From the NCBI RefSeq assembly GCF_900465055.1, contig NZ_LS483250.1:434001-498000 (forward strand): DNA of 64,000 bases. The letters run 5' to 3'. Positions 53,845 through 62,844 of the stretch are shown here, piece by piece. The notes below the pieces were generated by a model, which saw nothing but the letters and a program-made list of their open reading frames with translations, was not told where the DNA came from and did no database searches. The position numbers and the translations under genes are program-made. Numbering within the stretch: position 1 is the stretch's first letter; the number at the start of each line of letters is the position of its first letter. Source of the DNA: Moritella yayanosii (GTDB lineage: Bacteria; Pseudomonadota; Gammaproteobacteria; Enterobacterales; Moritellaceae).

Positions 53845-55215
53845 ATGTTCAATCCAAGAGAAGTGAAGACAGTTGTCGATGCCAAACATATTATTGAACA
53901 ACGTGGTTTAAGCCATATCAAAGTAGGTTTGTTTGATACTGACGGTATTATGCGTGGTAAGTATATGAGTAAAAAGAAATTTTTCTCTTCTCTTGATAGT
54001 GGTTTTTCATTCTGTGATGTGGTTTTAGGCTGGGATGCAAAAGATCAGCTCTACGATAATGTTGAATACACAGGATGGCATACTGGCTATCCTGATGCTC
54101 CCGTGCGTATTTTACCTGAGACTTGTCGCAATGTGCCTGCCGAAGGCGATATGTTGTTATTCATTGCCGAATTCAGCGACCAAGCCGAAGCGATTTGTCC
54201 TCGTGGTACGCTACGCCGTGTATTAGAGCGTGCCGACCGTATGGGCTTTGATGTCACCGCTGCTTTTGAATATGAATTTTTCATGTTTAAAGAGACACCA
54301 GAATCAGTACGAGAAAAAGGCTATAAAAATCTAACGCCACTGACCCCAGATTATTTTGGCTACTCCATGATCCGTAATTCAGTGCATGCAGATCTACATC
54401 ATCAAATCATGGCGCTAGGTGAAGAGATGGACTTTCCATTAGAGAGTCTGCATACCGAAACTGGCCCAGGGGTATTAGAAGCGGCTATTGCTTATGATGG
54501 GGCGCAAGATGCTGCAGATAAAGCAGCATTATTCAAAACCTTCATTAAAGTTTGGGCACAACGTAATAATCTAATGGCTACCTTCATGGCGAAATGGTCA
54601 AGTGATTGGCCGGGACAAAGTGGTCATATGCATATATCGTTAAAAGATAAAAATGGCAAAGCGGTGTTTCACGATCCGAATAATGATTACAACATGAGTG
54701 ATACTCAACGTCATTTTCTGGCTGGTCAACAAAAATACATGCCGGAATTTTTAGCGATGATCGCTCCGACGGTGAACAGCTATAGCCGTATGGTGCCTGG
54801 ATTATGGGCACCGCTTGATGCTACTTGGGGGGTCGAAAATCGGACCACTGCACTGCGGGTTATTCCGGGTTCGGCAAAATCTCAGCGTATTGAGTATCGT
54901 CTAGGTTCTGCCGATGCCAACCCTTATCTTGCACTCGCAGCCGCATTAGCGTCTGGCCTTATGGGCATAGAGCAGAAATTAGAACCACACGCGCAAGTGA
55001 AAGGTAATGCCTATGAGCAAGACCATCCTGACGCATTATCTCTACCTCGAACATTATTCGATGCCGCGCGTAAACTAAAACGCTCTGAAGCCGCTAAAGA
55101 GTTATTCGGCCAAGCGTTTGTTGCGCATTATGCCGCTACTCGTGAGTGGGAAGAACGTCAATTTAGAAAACAGGTGACTGATTGGGAATTAGAACGTTAT
55201 TTTGAGATCATCTAG
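53845..55215 (+). CDS. Glutamine synthetase-like gamma-glutamyl-amine ligase (PuuA-like)
   Basis: 456 residues of the glutamine synthetase family, closer to PuuA-type gamma-glutamylpolyamine synthetases than to GlnA: start IKVGLFDTDGIMRGKYMSKK, metal residues in AFEYEFFMF and HTETGPGVLEAAI, ATP/phosphate sites GQSGHMHISL and ENRTTALRVIPGS, and RIEYRLGSADANPYLALAAA. It should join glutamate's gamma-carboxyl to a primary amine using ATP. The amine is not known; the neighbours (alcohol and aldehyde dehydrogenases, amidotransferase) point to an amino alcohol. First gene of a same-strand cluster; the next starts 13 bases after its stop. Confidence 0.88.
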   Translation: MFNPREVKTVVDAKHIIEQRGLSHIKVGLFDTDGIMRGKYMSKKKFFSSLDSGFSFCDVVLGWDAKDQLYDNVEYTGWHTGYPDAPVRILPETCRNVPAEGDMLLFIAEFSDQAEAICPRGTLRRVLERADRMGFDVTAAFEYEFFMFKETPESVREKGYKNLTPLTPDYFGYSMIRNSVHADLHHQIMALGEEMDFPLESLHTETGPGVLEAAIAYDGAQDAADKAALFKTFIKVWAQRNNLMATFMAKWSSDWPGQSGHMHISLKDKNGKAVFHDPNNDYNMSDTQRHFLAGQQKYMPEFLAMIAPTVNSYSRMVPGLWAPLDATWGVENRTTALRVIPGSAKSQRIEYRLGSADANPYLALAAALASGLMGIEQKLEPHAQVKGNAYEQDHPDALSLPRTLFDAARKLKRSEAAKELFGQAFVAHYAATREWEERQFRKQVTDWELERYFEII

Positions 55216-55228
55216 GGACACATCGATA

Positions 55229-56629
55229 ATGACGAGCAAAAGGCAACTACAGCAAACCTATTCACCCATCGATAATTCTGTTTACGTTGAGCGTGCTCTC
55301 GCCAGTAGTGAAGACGTTAATGATACCTTGCAAAAGGCGGTTGAGGCTCAAGCTAATTGGCTCCATGTTACGCTGCAAGAACGCGCTGCGATCTGCTATA
55401 AAATGGTCGATGCTTTCATTGCTAATGAAGATGAAATTGCCAATCAATTATGTTGGATGATGGGGCGTCCGATTCAGTATGCACGCGGTGAAGTCGCAGG
55501 TTTAGCAGAACGCGCTCGTTACATGATTGATGTAGCAGATGAAGCCTTAGCGACTATCCGATTGCCTGAGAATACAGGTTTCCTACGATATATTAAACGT
55601 GAAGCGTTAGGAACTGCCTTTGTTATTGCCCCGTGGAATTATCCTTATCTCACCGCGATCAATGTCATTATACCTGCAATCATGGCGGGAAACTGCGTGG
55701 TATTAAAGCATTCCGCACAGACGCCATTATGTGCGGAACAATTATTCAATGCCTTTCAAAAAGCCGGTTTACCGGCTGGCGTATTCCAATATTTGCATCT
55801 CAGTCATGCGGATACCGAAGCAGTGATCAAGGATCGTCGCATTGATTATGTGGCTTTCACTGGTTCGGTGGCGGGTGGCGTTATGGTTGAAAGCGCCAGT
55901 TGCGGGCGTTTTATTGGTGTTGGTTTAGAGCTCGGCGGTAAAGATCCGGCTTATGTCCGTGCAGATGCCGATATCGAACATGCGGTCGCAACTTGTATTG
56001 ATGGAGCATTTTTCAATTCCGGACAGTCTTGCTGTGGTATCGAGCGTATCTACGTAGATAGCCGCGTGTTTGACGAATTTGTCTGCAAGTCTGTCGATCT
56101 CGTTAAAGGTTATCAGCTTGGGAGACCTGATGATATCTACACCACATTAGGTCCGATGGTAAAAGCGTCAGCGGCTGGGTTTGTGCGTTCACAAATACAA
56201 GATGCCATTTCTAAAGGGGCTATTGCGCATATAGATGCGAATGATTTTCCGCTGGATAAAGTCGGAACGCCTTATCTGGCCCCGCAACTATTAACCAATG
56301 TGAATCACCAAATGCGGGTGATGACCGAAGAAAGTTTTGGTCCTGTTGTTGGCATCATGAAAGTCGACAGTGATGAAGAAGCAATCGCGCTCATGAATGA
56401 TTCTGAGTTTGGCCTCACTGCATCGGTATTTACCCAAGATATCGACATCGCTGTCGCGATTGGTGAGCAATTAGAAACAGGAACTTTCTTTGTTAATCGT
56501 TGTGACTACCTCGATCCCGCATTGGCGTGGACGGGGGTTAAAAATTCGGGACGAGGCTGTACGCTATCTGCGTTAGGTTATGAGTCGTTAACGCGTCCCA
56601 AATCATTCCACATTAAAATTTTACAATAG
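55229..56629 (+). CDS. Aldehyde dehydrogenase family protein
   Basis: 466 residues from the ATG at 55229, which has AGGGA upstream; the frame is open further but would overlap the previous gene. NAD(P)-dependent oxidation of an aldehyde to an acid. Motifs: FVIAPWNYPYLTAINVIIPA, VAFTGSVAGGVMVE, general base in GVGLELGGKDPAYV, nucleophile in FFNSGQSCCGIERIYVD (two adjacent cysteines), and EESFGPVVGIMKV. The SxxCC text and length suit the succinate-semialdehyde/aldehyde dehydrogenase branch. In this cluster the likely substrate is a gamma-glutamyl aldehyde. Confidence 0.92.
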   Translation: MTSKRQLQQTYSPIDNSVYVERALASSEDVNDTLQKAVEAQANWLHVTLQERAAICYKMVDAFIANEDEIANQLCWMMGRPIQYARGEVAGLAERARYMIDVADEALATIRLPENTGFLRYIKREALGTAFVIAPWNYPYLTAINVIIPAIMAGNCVVLKHSAQTPLCAEQLFNAFQKAGLPAGVFQYLHLSHADTEAVIKDRRIDYVAFTGSVAGGVMVESASCGRFIGVGLELGGKDPAYVRADADIEHAVATCIDGAFFNSGQSCCGIERIYVDSRVFDEFVCKSVDLVKGYQLGRPDDIYTTLGPMVKASAAGFVRSQIQDAISKGAIAHIDANDFPLDKVGTPYLAPQLLTNVNHQMRVMTEESFGPVVGIMKVDSDEEAIALMNDSEFGLTASVFTQDIDIAVAIGEQLETGTFFVNRCDYLDPALAWTGVKNSGRGCTLSALGYESLTRPKSFHIKILQ

Positions 56630-56686
56630 TGTTCACACTCGCTTTAAAAATAGCTTTTGGCAAGGTTTCACTGTAAAGGAGAAGTC

Positions 56687-57856
56687 ATGAAACTTAATCA
56701 ATTTACGGCTAATTGGCATTATCCCACTGCTATTCGGGTTGGTATTGGTCGCATTCAAGAGCTCCCCACGACTTGCCAAGAGTTAGGCATGGCATCGCCA
56801 TTATTCATTACCGATCCAGGTCTCGCTGACTTAGCAATGGTGCAAGACGCGTTAGCCAACTGCCAGCAAGCAGGCTTAAAATGTGGTGTTTTTTCACAAA
56901 TTAAAGGCAATCCAACAGGCGAAAATGTCACCGATGGGGTGAGTGCATACTGTCGTGGCGAGCATGATGGTGTCATCGCATTTGGTGGAGGATCTGCATT
57001 GGATGCAGGTAAAGCCGTGGCCTTGATGGTCGGGCAGGATCGTCCTCTCTGGGATTTTGAAGATGTGGGTGATAATTGGTTAAACGTGCGTACTCAAAGT
57101 ATGGCTCCTGTTGTCGCAGTACCAACCACATCAGGCACAGGTTCTGAAGTAGGCCGAGCGTCGGTGATCACGGATAGTGAACATCACATTAAACGCATTA
57201 TTTTTCATCCGAATATGTTGCCTGCTATCGTGATATTAGACCCTCAATTGAGCGTTGGCTTACCTGCTAATTTAACAGCGGCAACGGGTATGGACGCATT
57301 ATCCCACGCCTTAGAAGCGTATTGTACGAATGGTTATCATCCAATGGCGGAGGGCATTGCACTAGAGGCTATTCGTCTGATTAAAGACTATCTACCGCGT
57401 GCAGTAGAAGATGGACGCGATCTTGAAGCGAGAGCGCAAATGATGACTGCGTCGACGATGGGCTCAACTGCTTTCCAACGCGGCCTTGGCGGCATGCACG
57501 CGCTGGCTCATCCTATCGGCGCGCTTTACGATAGTCATCATGGTTTATTGAACGCCATCTTAATGCCATATGTATTAAAGGCCAATCGCAGTGCCATTGA
57601 GGCCAAGCTAACGCGTTTAAGCCGTTACTTAGAGTTGGAAGAACCTAACTTTGACAGCTTTCTCGATTGGGTTTTAACCCTGCGGTTGCAACTCGGAATT
57701 CCCCATTCTCTGGGTGAGATTGGTATTGATGCTGAGCGTGTAACTGAAATCGGAATGATGGCAGAGCAAGATCCATCAGCAGGCGGTAATCCCATTGCAT
57801 TTGATGCGCAGCAATACGCCGATATTTGCTTGTCTGCGATACATGGCGATCTGTAA
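56687..57856 (+). CDS. Iron-containing alcohol dehydrogenase
   Basis: 389 residues from the ATG at 56687 (AAGGAG 7 bases upstream). Family III ADH: GVIAFGGGSALDAGKAVALM (cofactor), AVPTTSGTGSEVGRASVIT, metal ligands in AATGMDALSHALEAYC (Asp, His) and GMHALAHPIGALYDSHHGLLNAI (His residues). Oxidises a primary alcohol to an aldehyde, or the reverse. Its position 57 bases after the aldehyde dehydrogenase suggests two-step alcohol to acid oxidation. No frameshift was seen. Confidence 0.93.
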   Translation: MKLNQFTANWHYPTAIRVGIGRIQELPTTCQELGMASPLFITDPGLADLAMVQDALANCQQAGLKCGVFSQIKGNPTGENVTDGVSAYCRGEHDGVIAFGGGSALDAGKAVALMVGQDRPLWDFEDVGDNWLNVRTQSMAPVVAVPTTSGTGSEVGRASVITDSEHHIKRIIFHPNMLPAIVILDPQLSVGLPANLTAATGMDALSHALEAYCTNGYHPMAEGIALEAIRLIKDYLPRAVEDGRDLEARAQMMTASTMGSTAFQRGLGGMHALAHPIGALYDSHHGLLNAILMPYVLKANRSAIEAKLTRLSRYLELEEPNFDSFLDWVLTLRLQLGIPHSLGEIGIDAERVTEIGMMAEQDPSAGGNPIAFDAQQYADICLSAIHGDL

Positions 57857-57951
57857 ATGACGGCTGTAATAGTATTAATGTGCGTCCCAATAACCGCAGC
57901 ATTAACCGAAACTATTAACCGTACTATTAACGGTAATGTGGAGGCAAGTTG

Positions 57952-58683
57952 ATGAAGCTCGGTATTCTGCAATGTGATGATGTACGAAGTAGTTTGCAGC
58001 CTGATTTTGGTAATTATGCGTCTATGTTTGAAACGCTATTTCAGCAAAGCGGTGATTCATTAGAACTTCGTTTTTATCTGGTGATAGATGGTCAGTTTCC
58101 ATTACATATTGATGAATGTGATACTTACATTTGCAGTGGTAGTCAATGGGGGGTTAATGATGACGAGCCTTGGATCCGCGAACTGGAAGATTTTATTCGT
58201 GCGCTTTATGCTGCGAGTAAAGGCCTGGTCGGTATTTGCTTTGGTCATCAACTCATCGCGAAAGCACTGGGCGGGGAAGTCGAAACAAGCCCACTTGGTT
58301 GGGGAGTCGGTATTGCTCATGCTAATGTGTTAACAGAGCCAAGTTGGATGCAGCCGCAGCAAGATAATATCGCGTTGGTGGTTTGTCATCAAGACCAAGT
58401 CTGCAAGTTACCCCGTAGTGCAACAGTATTGATGAGCAATGATTTCTGCCCGTATAGTATGTTCCAAGTGGACTCTCATTTTCTTGGCTTGCAAGGACAC
58501 CCAGAGTTTACCGCGCAATATTCTGCAGTACTGATGGAACAGCGTCGCGATATTATTCCTGCCGATACCATCAACTCAGCGATGGACTCTCTCAACTATC
58601 AAGCCGATGATAAGCTCATCACCAAGTGGATCCTGGCATTTTTAAGGCAAACTCTGGTTACGAGGCCCTTGGTGCGAACATAA
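57952..58683 (+). CDS. Class I glutamine amidotransferase-like hydrolase
   Basis: 243 residues; ATG at 57952 with GGAGG 7 bases upstream. The triad is visible: cysteine in [18 protein letters not shown] (about residue 96), then His and Glu in LGLQGHPEF (about 183 and 185). It resembles stand-alone GMP-synthase-like amidotransferases and could serve, as PuuD does, to cut the gamma-glutamyl bond and free glutamate. Its 3-prime end overlaps ynfA by 26 bases on the opposite strand. Confidence 0.88.
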   Translation: MKLGILQCDDVRSSLQPDFGNYASMFETLFQQSGDSLELRFYLVIDGQFPLHIDECDTYICSGSQWGVNDDEPWIRELEDFIRALYAASKGLVGICFGHQLIAKALGGEVETSPLGWGVGIAHANVLTEPSWMQPQQDNIALVVCHQDQVCKLPRSATVLMSNDFCPYSMFQVDSHFLGLQGHPEFTAQYSAVLMEQRRDIIPADTINSAMDSLNYQADDKLITKWILAFLRQTLVTRPLVRT

Positions 58684-58990
58684 TAATGGCCATACCCACA
58701 AGCGCTATTGAAGCGCCAATCATATCCCACATCGTTGGTTTAATACCATCAACTCCCCAGAGCCATAGTATGGCCACGAAAATGTAGACACCACCATATG
58801 CAGCATACACACGACCGGCCGCATCAGGGTGTAGTGATAGCAACCATGCAAATAGCGCAAGACTTGCTGCCGCAGGGATCAGCAGTAATATACTCTTATC
58901 TTGTTTAAGCCAAAGATAAGGTAAATAACAACCAATGATTTCAGCAATAGCTGTGACGAAAAAAAGTGCGATAGTTTTTAATTCAAACAT
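58658..58990 (-). CDS. YnfA family (UPF0060) small membrane protein
   Basis: 110 residues with four predicted membrane helices: [57 protein letters not shown] and [18 protein letters not shown]. The motifs [22 protein letters not shown] and GASIALVGM are those of YnfA, a small multidrug resistance-like transporter family reported to confer drug efflux in some enteric bacteria. The gene converges on the amidotransferase gene with a 26-base overlap. Confidence 0.92.
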   Translation of the reverse strand: MFELKTIALFFVTAIAEIIGCYLPYLWLKQDKSILLLIPAAASLALFAWLLSLHPDAAGRVYAAYGGVYIFVAILWLWGVDGIKPTMWDMIGASIALVGMAIIMFAPRAS

Positions 58991-59136
58991 GATATTTATA
59001 GCTTATTATACGGAATTCCCTGTATAGCGAATCCCAGTTCAATTTTATTATCATGCACAGTACCAAATTTACTATTAATTACAAACGGATAATTTTAAAT
59101 AGCCATACTAAATTAAATGTATGAGGAAAGGACAGT

Positions 59137-59312
59137 GTGAAAAATGATATTCTCGATACAATCGTTTCTGATGTACGAAAATGTACCTTGTGTGAACCTG
59201 ACCTTCGCATCCTAGCCCACGTAACAATATTTGGCTAAAGAAAAACTCTTGGTTTGAACAAGAGGTGATCCCGCATTTACAAGCACGAGTGGCGCAATTA
59301 ATTAGTGAATAG
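59137..59312 (+). pseudogene. Uracil-DNA glycosylase family gene with large internal deletion
   Basis: Start GTG at 59137 with a good AAGGA gives KNDILDTIVSDVRKCTLCEP DL, the N-terminal text of small uracil-DNA-glycosylase-fold proteins with their CxxC. It then runs out of frame. Another frame from 59209 reads HPSPRNNIWLKKNSWFEQEV and PHLQARVAQLISE, the C-terminal motif (HPSPxN) and tail. About 110 codons in the middle, including the active-site loop, are missing. Confidence 0.7.
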
Positions 59313-59320
59313 CAAACGTA

Positions 59321-59812
59321 TTAGATAAATAGGTTTTGCTCTAACTCTAATAGACGTTTCTTTAATGACAAGCCTCCGCCGTAACCGACTAGCTCTCCTT
59401 GGCTACCTATAATACGATGGCAAGGAATGATTATCACCAATCCATTCGCGCCATTGGCATTGCCAACCGCTCTGACAGCATTTTCATTGCCAATGGATAA
59501 TGCTAAATCTAAATACGTCGCCGTTTTACCGTACTTTATACCCTCGAGTGTATGCCATATCGACTTCTGGAAATCTGTGCCGACCAATATCAGCGGAATA
59601 TCAAACACACTGCGTTCACCAAGGAAATACTCCTCTAGTTGGTTTTTTGTTTGCTCCAAAACGTCGTCATTTTGTTCGACAAAGGTAGCATTAAGGCCCC
59701 GTTTAATACGGTTATCAACTGATTCTCTCATTTTCCGATAGCGAAAATCACACAAACAAAGTGGCCCTTCATACGAGCCAAGTATAAATTCGATGTGACA
59801 CTTGTAAATCAC
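59321..59812 (-). CDS. ogt: Methylated-DNA-protein cysteine methyltransferase (Ogt/MGMT)
   Basis: 163 residues. Suicide repair protein that removes alkyl groups from O6 of guanine. The acceptor motif IIPCHRIIG is present with NANGANGLVII before it, and the helix-turn-helix part FQKSIWHTLEGIKYGKTATYLDLA. The C-terminal LVGYGGGLSLKKRLLELE is standard. The start is a GTG at 59812 without an obvious ribosome site, so a few residues are uncertain. Its stop lies 8 bases past the decayed uracil-DNA glycosylase gene, which is convergent. Confidence 0.92.
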   Translation of the reverse strand: MIYKCHIEFILGSYEGPLCLCDFRYRKMRESVDNRIKRGLNATFVEQNDDVLEQTKNQLEEYFLGERSVFDIPLILVGTDFQKSIWHTLEGIKYGKTATYLDLALSIGNENAVRAVGNANGANGLVIIIPCHRIIGSQGELVGYGGGLSLKKRLLELEQNLFI

Positions 59813-59817
59813 TTGTT

Positions 59818-59836
59818 GATAATGATTATTATTCGT
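59818..59836. promoter_or_regulatory. Possible Fur box between ogt and pseudoazurin
   Basis: GATAATGATTATTATTCGT matches 14 of 19 positions of the Fur consensus with an intact left hexamer pair. In AT-rich DNA this may be chance. Confidence 0.3.
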
Positions 59837-59929
59837 AATATATTATTTGTATTCGCCTTTATTATGTTTGAGCGTCTTATATTTAGAATCTAGCCTTTTA
59901 CCACACTAAGTTACCGGAGTTTATTTAAT

Positions 59930-60370
59930 ATGATTAACCGAAAAATTATTGCTGTAGTAGCATTAATGACATGTAGTACCGCATTGCAAGCCGCTGAGCA
60001 TACTGTCAAACTGCTAACGTCATCTGCTAATGGCATGATGGTAATGGAACCTGGCTATCTTAAAATAGCTTCAGGTGACAGCGTTAAATTTGTGCCTTCG
60101 GATGCAAGCCATAATGCGAGTGCTTATTCAATACCAACAGGTGCTGCAAAATTTAATACGCCAATGGGTAAAACAGAAACCGTTAGTTTTAAAAATGAAG
60201 GTATCTATATTTATAATTGTACTCCTCATTTGGCGCTTGGGATGGTTGGGGTTATTCAAGTTGGTTCAGCTGTGAATATCGAACAAACGAATACTGCAGT
60301 AGCTCAGCTATCAACAAAAATTATGATGAATAAAGAGCGCTTAGCTGGCTATATTGCACAGATCAAATAA
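59930..60370 (+). CDS. Pseudoazurin, periplasmic blue copper protein
   Basis: 146 residues with a signal peptide (IIAVVALMTCSTALQAAEH). Type-1 copper ligands in order: His in PSDASHNASAY, then Cys, His and Met in YIYNCTPHLALGMVGVIQV. Pseudoazurins shuttle electrons in the periplasm, for example to nitrite or nitrous-oxide reductase or peroxidases; no such enzyme is in this window. The C-terminal helix (STKIMMNKERLAGYIAQIK) is typical of the family. ACCGGAG lies upstream as ribosome site. Confidence 0.95.
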   Translation: MINRKIIAVVALMTCSTALQAAEHTVKLLTSSANGMMVMEPGYLKIASGDSVKFVPSDASHNASAYSIPTGAAKFNTPMGKTETVSFKNEGIYIYNCTPHLALGMVGVIQVGSAVNIEQTNTAVAQLSTKIMMNKERLAGYIAQIK

Positions 60371-60470
60371 CCAAGGTATTCAATCAGGCGTTAATGGGGG
60401 AGAGGTAACGTTACTTCGACCTCGCTGGATCTGTACGGTAATAAATAGCTATGCTTTGAATGGCAACATC

Positions 60471-60719
60471 TTAGTGTTTCGTTTGCACACCGTGACGAAC
60501 CATGTCTTTACCGTTTTCATAAACGTCGTCAGTCACATAACGCGATAACAGTAGTTTTTGGTTATCATCAAATACGGCGATAAAGTGGCGACCATCTTTG
60601 TTACTTGTTGCCATGCCTATGCCAGCAACATCTTGCAGGCCTAAACTACCAAGTTCAACGCTTAATAAAAAGCGTTTTAGTTCTGCTAAATTATCAATGA
60701 TATCAAGTTCGTTATGCAT
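60471..60719 (-). CDS. Unknown protein, 82 residues
   Basis: Not recognised. Reads MHNELDIIDNLAELKRFLLS, GSLGLQDVAGIGMATSNKDG, RHFIAVFDDNQKLLLSRYVTDDVYENGKDMVRHG. A short helical N-terminus followed by beta-rich text; no signal peptide or membrane helix. Plausible as a small cytoplasmic protein, with no clear ribosome site. Convergent with pseudoazurin. Confidence 0.55.
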   Translation of the reverse strand: MHNELDIIDNLAELKRFLLSVELGSLGLQDVAGIGMATSNKDGRHFIAVFDDNQKLLLSRYVTDDVYENGKDMVRHGVQTKH

Positions 60720-60938
60720 GATTTAATACTCTTATTTCTAGCTGCTCACAGGGAGCAAAGTCACTCGTTATAATATGCTGCATATTTTACAGATTATAAC
60801 CGATGATTTAAACCCTTGCCGTGGTTTAATCTTAGGTGTTTAATTATCATGCGTCCTAATTTGCCATACTTCATAACACCACTATTCTTATTGCATAACG
60901 GGTTGATGCAATAAACATAAGTACGTCGTGGGGAAGTT

Positions 60939-61691
60939 ATGAAGATATTGGTCGCAGTGAAGCGGGTTGTCGATCATAAGGTCAACATCAGGGTTAAACC
61001 GGATGAAACGGGCATTGAAACCGCGAATGTGAAAATGGTGATTAATCCATTTTGTGAGATCGCGATTGAACAAGCTGTGCGTTTTAAAGAGCAGGGCTCG
61101 GCTGACGAAGTTGTCTTGGTTTGTATAGGTCCCAAAGAGGCGGAAGCGCAATTACGGGCGGGATTAGCCCTCGGTGCAGATCGCGCCATTCTGATTAGAA
61201 CCGAGGAAGAAGTTCAATCCCTTGATGTCGCTAAATTACTGCACAAAGTCGTGCAACAACAACTACCCGATCTCGTGCTACTGGGTAAGCAAGCCATTGA
61301 TACCGACAACAACCAAACCGGACAAATGTTAGCTGCACTCACCGATATGCCACAAGGTACGTTTGCTTCTGATATCGTCTTTACTGTCCCGAATAAAGTC
61401 AAAGTGACCCGTGAAGTGGACGGTGGTTTAGTCACGTTAGCCTTGCATTTACCTGCCGTAATTACTGTAGATTTACGCTTAAACACCCCACGATATGCCT
61501 CACTGCCTAATATTATGAAAGCAAAACGCAAAATTATCACCATGATATCCCCTGACTCTTTGGGGGTTAGTTTATCCCCGCGGCTGACCACGCTTAAAGT
61601 CGAATCGCCACCAGTACGGCAAGCTGGGGTTAAAGTGGCTGATGTCGCTGACCTAGTAGATAAATTACAGTTGCAAGCAAAGGTGATCTAA
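60939..61691 (+). CDS. etfB: Electron transfer flavoprotein subunit beta
   Basis: 250 residues. AMP-binding subunit of the ETF heterodimer that collects electrons from acyl-CoA and other flavin dehydrogenases. MKILVAVKRVVDHKVNIRVK, NPFCEIAIEQAVRFKEQG, LLGKQAIDTDNNQTGQMLAA (nucleotide loop) and REVDGGLVTLALHLPAVITVDLRLN are family signatures. GGGGAAG precedes the ATG. It abuts etfA, whose ATG follows its stop codon directly, so the two are translated together. Confidence 0.96.
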   Translation: MKILVAVKRVVDHKVNIRVKPDETGIETANVKMVINPFCEIAIEQAVRFKEQGSADEVVLVCIGPKEAEAQLRAGLALGADRAILIRTEEEVQSLDVAKLLHKVVQQQLPDLVLLGKQAIDTDNNQTGQMLAALTDMPQGTFASDIVFTVPNKVKVTREVDGGLVTLALHLPAVITVDLRLNTPRYASLPNIMKAKRKIITMISPDSLGVSLSPRLTTLKVESPPVRQAGVKVADVADLVDKLQLQAKVI

Positions 61692-62735
61692 ATGGCGATA
61701 CTGATAGTAGCAGAGCATGATAATCATGCCATTCAACCTGCGACGTTAAGTGTATTGACTGCGGCATCAGAGATAGCGGCGCATACTCGCGATGGGGAGT
61801 TGCACTTGCTTATTATTGGCCATGAATGTGAGTCTGTGGTTGCAATCACACAGGGCATAGCGGGTTTGAGTAAAATATTGGTAGCCGATCATCAAATTTA
61901 CCAATTTCCCTTAGCTGAGAACATGGCCGCGTTAATTGTTTCGTTAGTCCAAGATCAAAGCCAAGACGAAAACCAAACGTATGATAAGAAGCAATATAGC
62001 CATATAATTACCTCAGCAGGTACTACAGGTAAAGACTATCAGCCTAGAGTAGCGGCCTTGTTAGATGTGGCGCAGATCTCGGGTATCATCAGTGTTGAAT
62101 CTGCAGATACCTTTAAACGGCCTATCTATGCGGGCAATGCCATTGCCACGGTACAATCGAGTGATGTGATCAAGGTTTTAACTGTGCGCAGTAGTGCGTT
62201 TACCGCAGTGTCATTAACTGCCGATTCGTTTAAAAAAGAGTCGTTAACAACAGAGGCGTTAGCAATAGAATGGCAAGTGCCTGTTGTTGAGTTAGCTGCG
62301 CAAGCGGACAGTGGCAAATCAGCGTTTATTAAAGCGGAACTGACGCAATCAACTCGGCCAGAATTAACCACGGCTAAGGTTGTTATTTCGGGTGGACGAG
62401 GGATGCAAAATGCCGATAACTTTGAGTTGCTTTACACACTCGCAGATCAGCTAAATGCGGCAGTAGGCGCGAGTCGTGCGGCGGTCGATGCCGGGTTTGT
62501 GGCGAATGATTTACAAATAGGGCAAACAGGTAAAATAATTGCCCCCGATCTGTATATTGCCGTGGGTATATCGGGTGCGATCCAACATATCGCGGGTATC
62601 ACAGGTAGCAAGGTAATTGTCGCCATCAATAATGATGCCGATGCGCCCATTTTTGATGTTGCTGACTATGGTTTAGTTGCTGACTTATTTGATGTGCTGC
62701 CAGAGTTAACTGCTGCCTTGGAGGTGAAAAAATAG
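61692..62735 (+). CDS. etfA: Electron transfer flavoprotein subunit alpha
   Basis: 347 residues; FAD-carrying subunit of ETF. The N-terminal part (about 1-200) is variable with insertions such as [14 protein letters not shown] near residue 95; the C-terminal FAD domain is conserved: [67 protein letters not shown] and [20 protein letters not shown]. Electrons pass on to the ETF-QO encoded at 42-43.7 kb. Confidence 0.96.
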   Translation: MAILIVAEHDNHAIQPATLSVLTAASEIAAHTRDGELHLLIIGHECESVVAITQGIAGLSKILVADHQIYQFPLAENMAALIVSLVQDQSQDENQTYDKKQYSHIITSAGTTGKDYQPRVAALLDVAQISGIISVESADTFKRPIYAGNAIATVQSSDVIKVLTVRSSAFTAVSLTADSFKKESLTTEALAIEWQVPVVELAAQADSGKSAFIKAELTQSTRPELTTAKVVISGGRGMQNADNFELLYTLADQLNAAVGASRAAVDAGFVANDLQIGQTGKIIAPDLYIAVGISGAIQHIAGITGSKVIVAINNDADAPIFDVADYGLVADLFDVLPELTAALEVKK

Positions 62736-62829
62736 CTATCATTTTTATAAACGATAGCTAATATTTTGATGAACAATAATGGTGGTTACATATGAACAAG
62801 TGTTGTGGTCAACAGGAATAACACTTGTT
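62733..62829. terminator. Two hairpins between etfA and glgC
   Basis: Arms TAGCTATC (62733-62740) and GATAGCTA (62753-62760), then a second hairpin, AACAAGTGTT (62795-62804) and AACACTTGTT (62820-62829). They separate convergent genes; neither has a long T-run. Confidence 0.5.
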
Positions 62830-62844
62830 ACTTATGTCATATGA

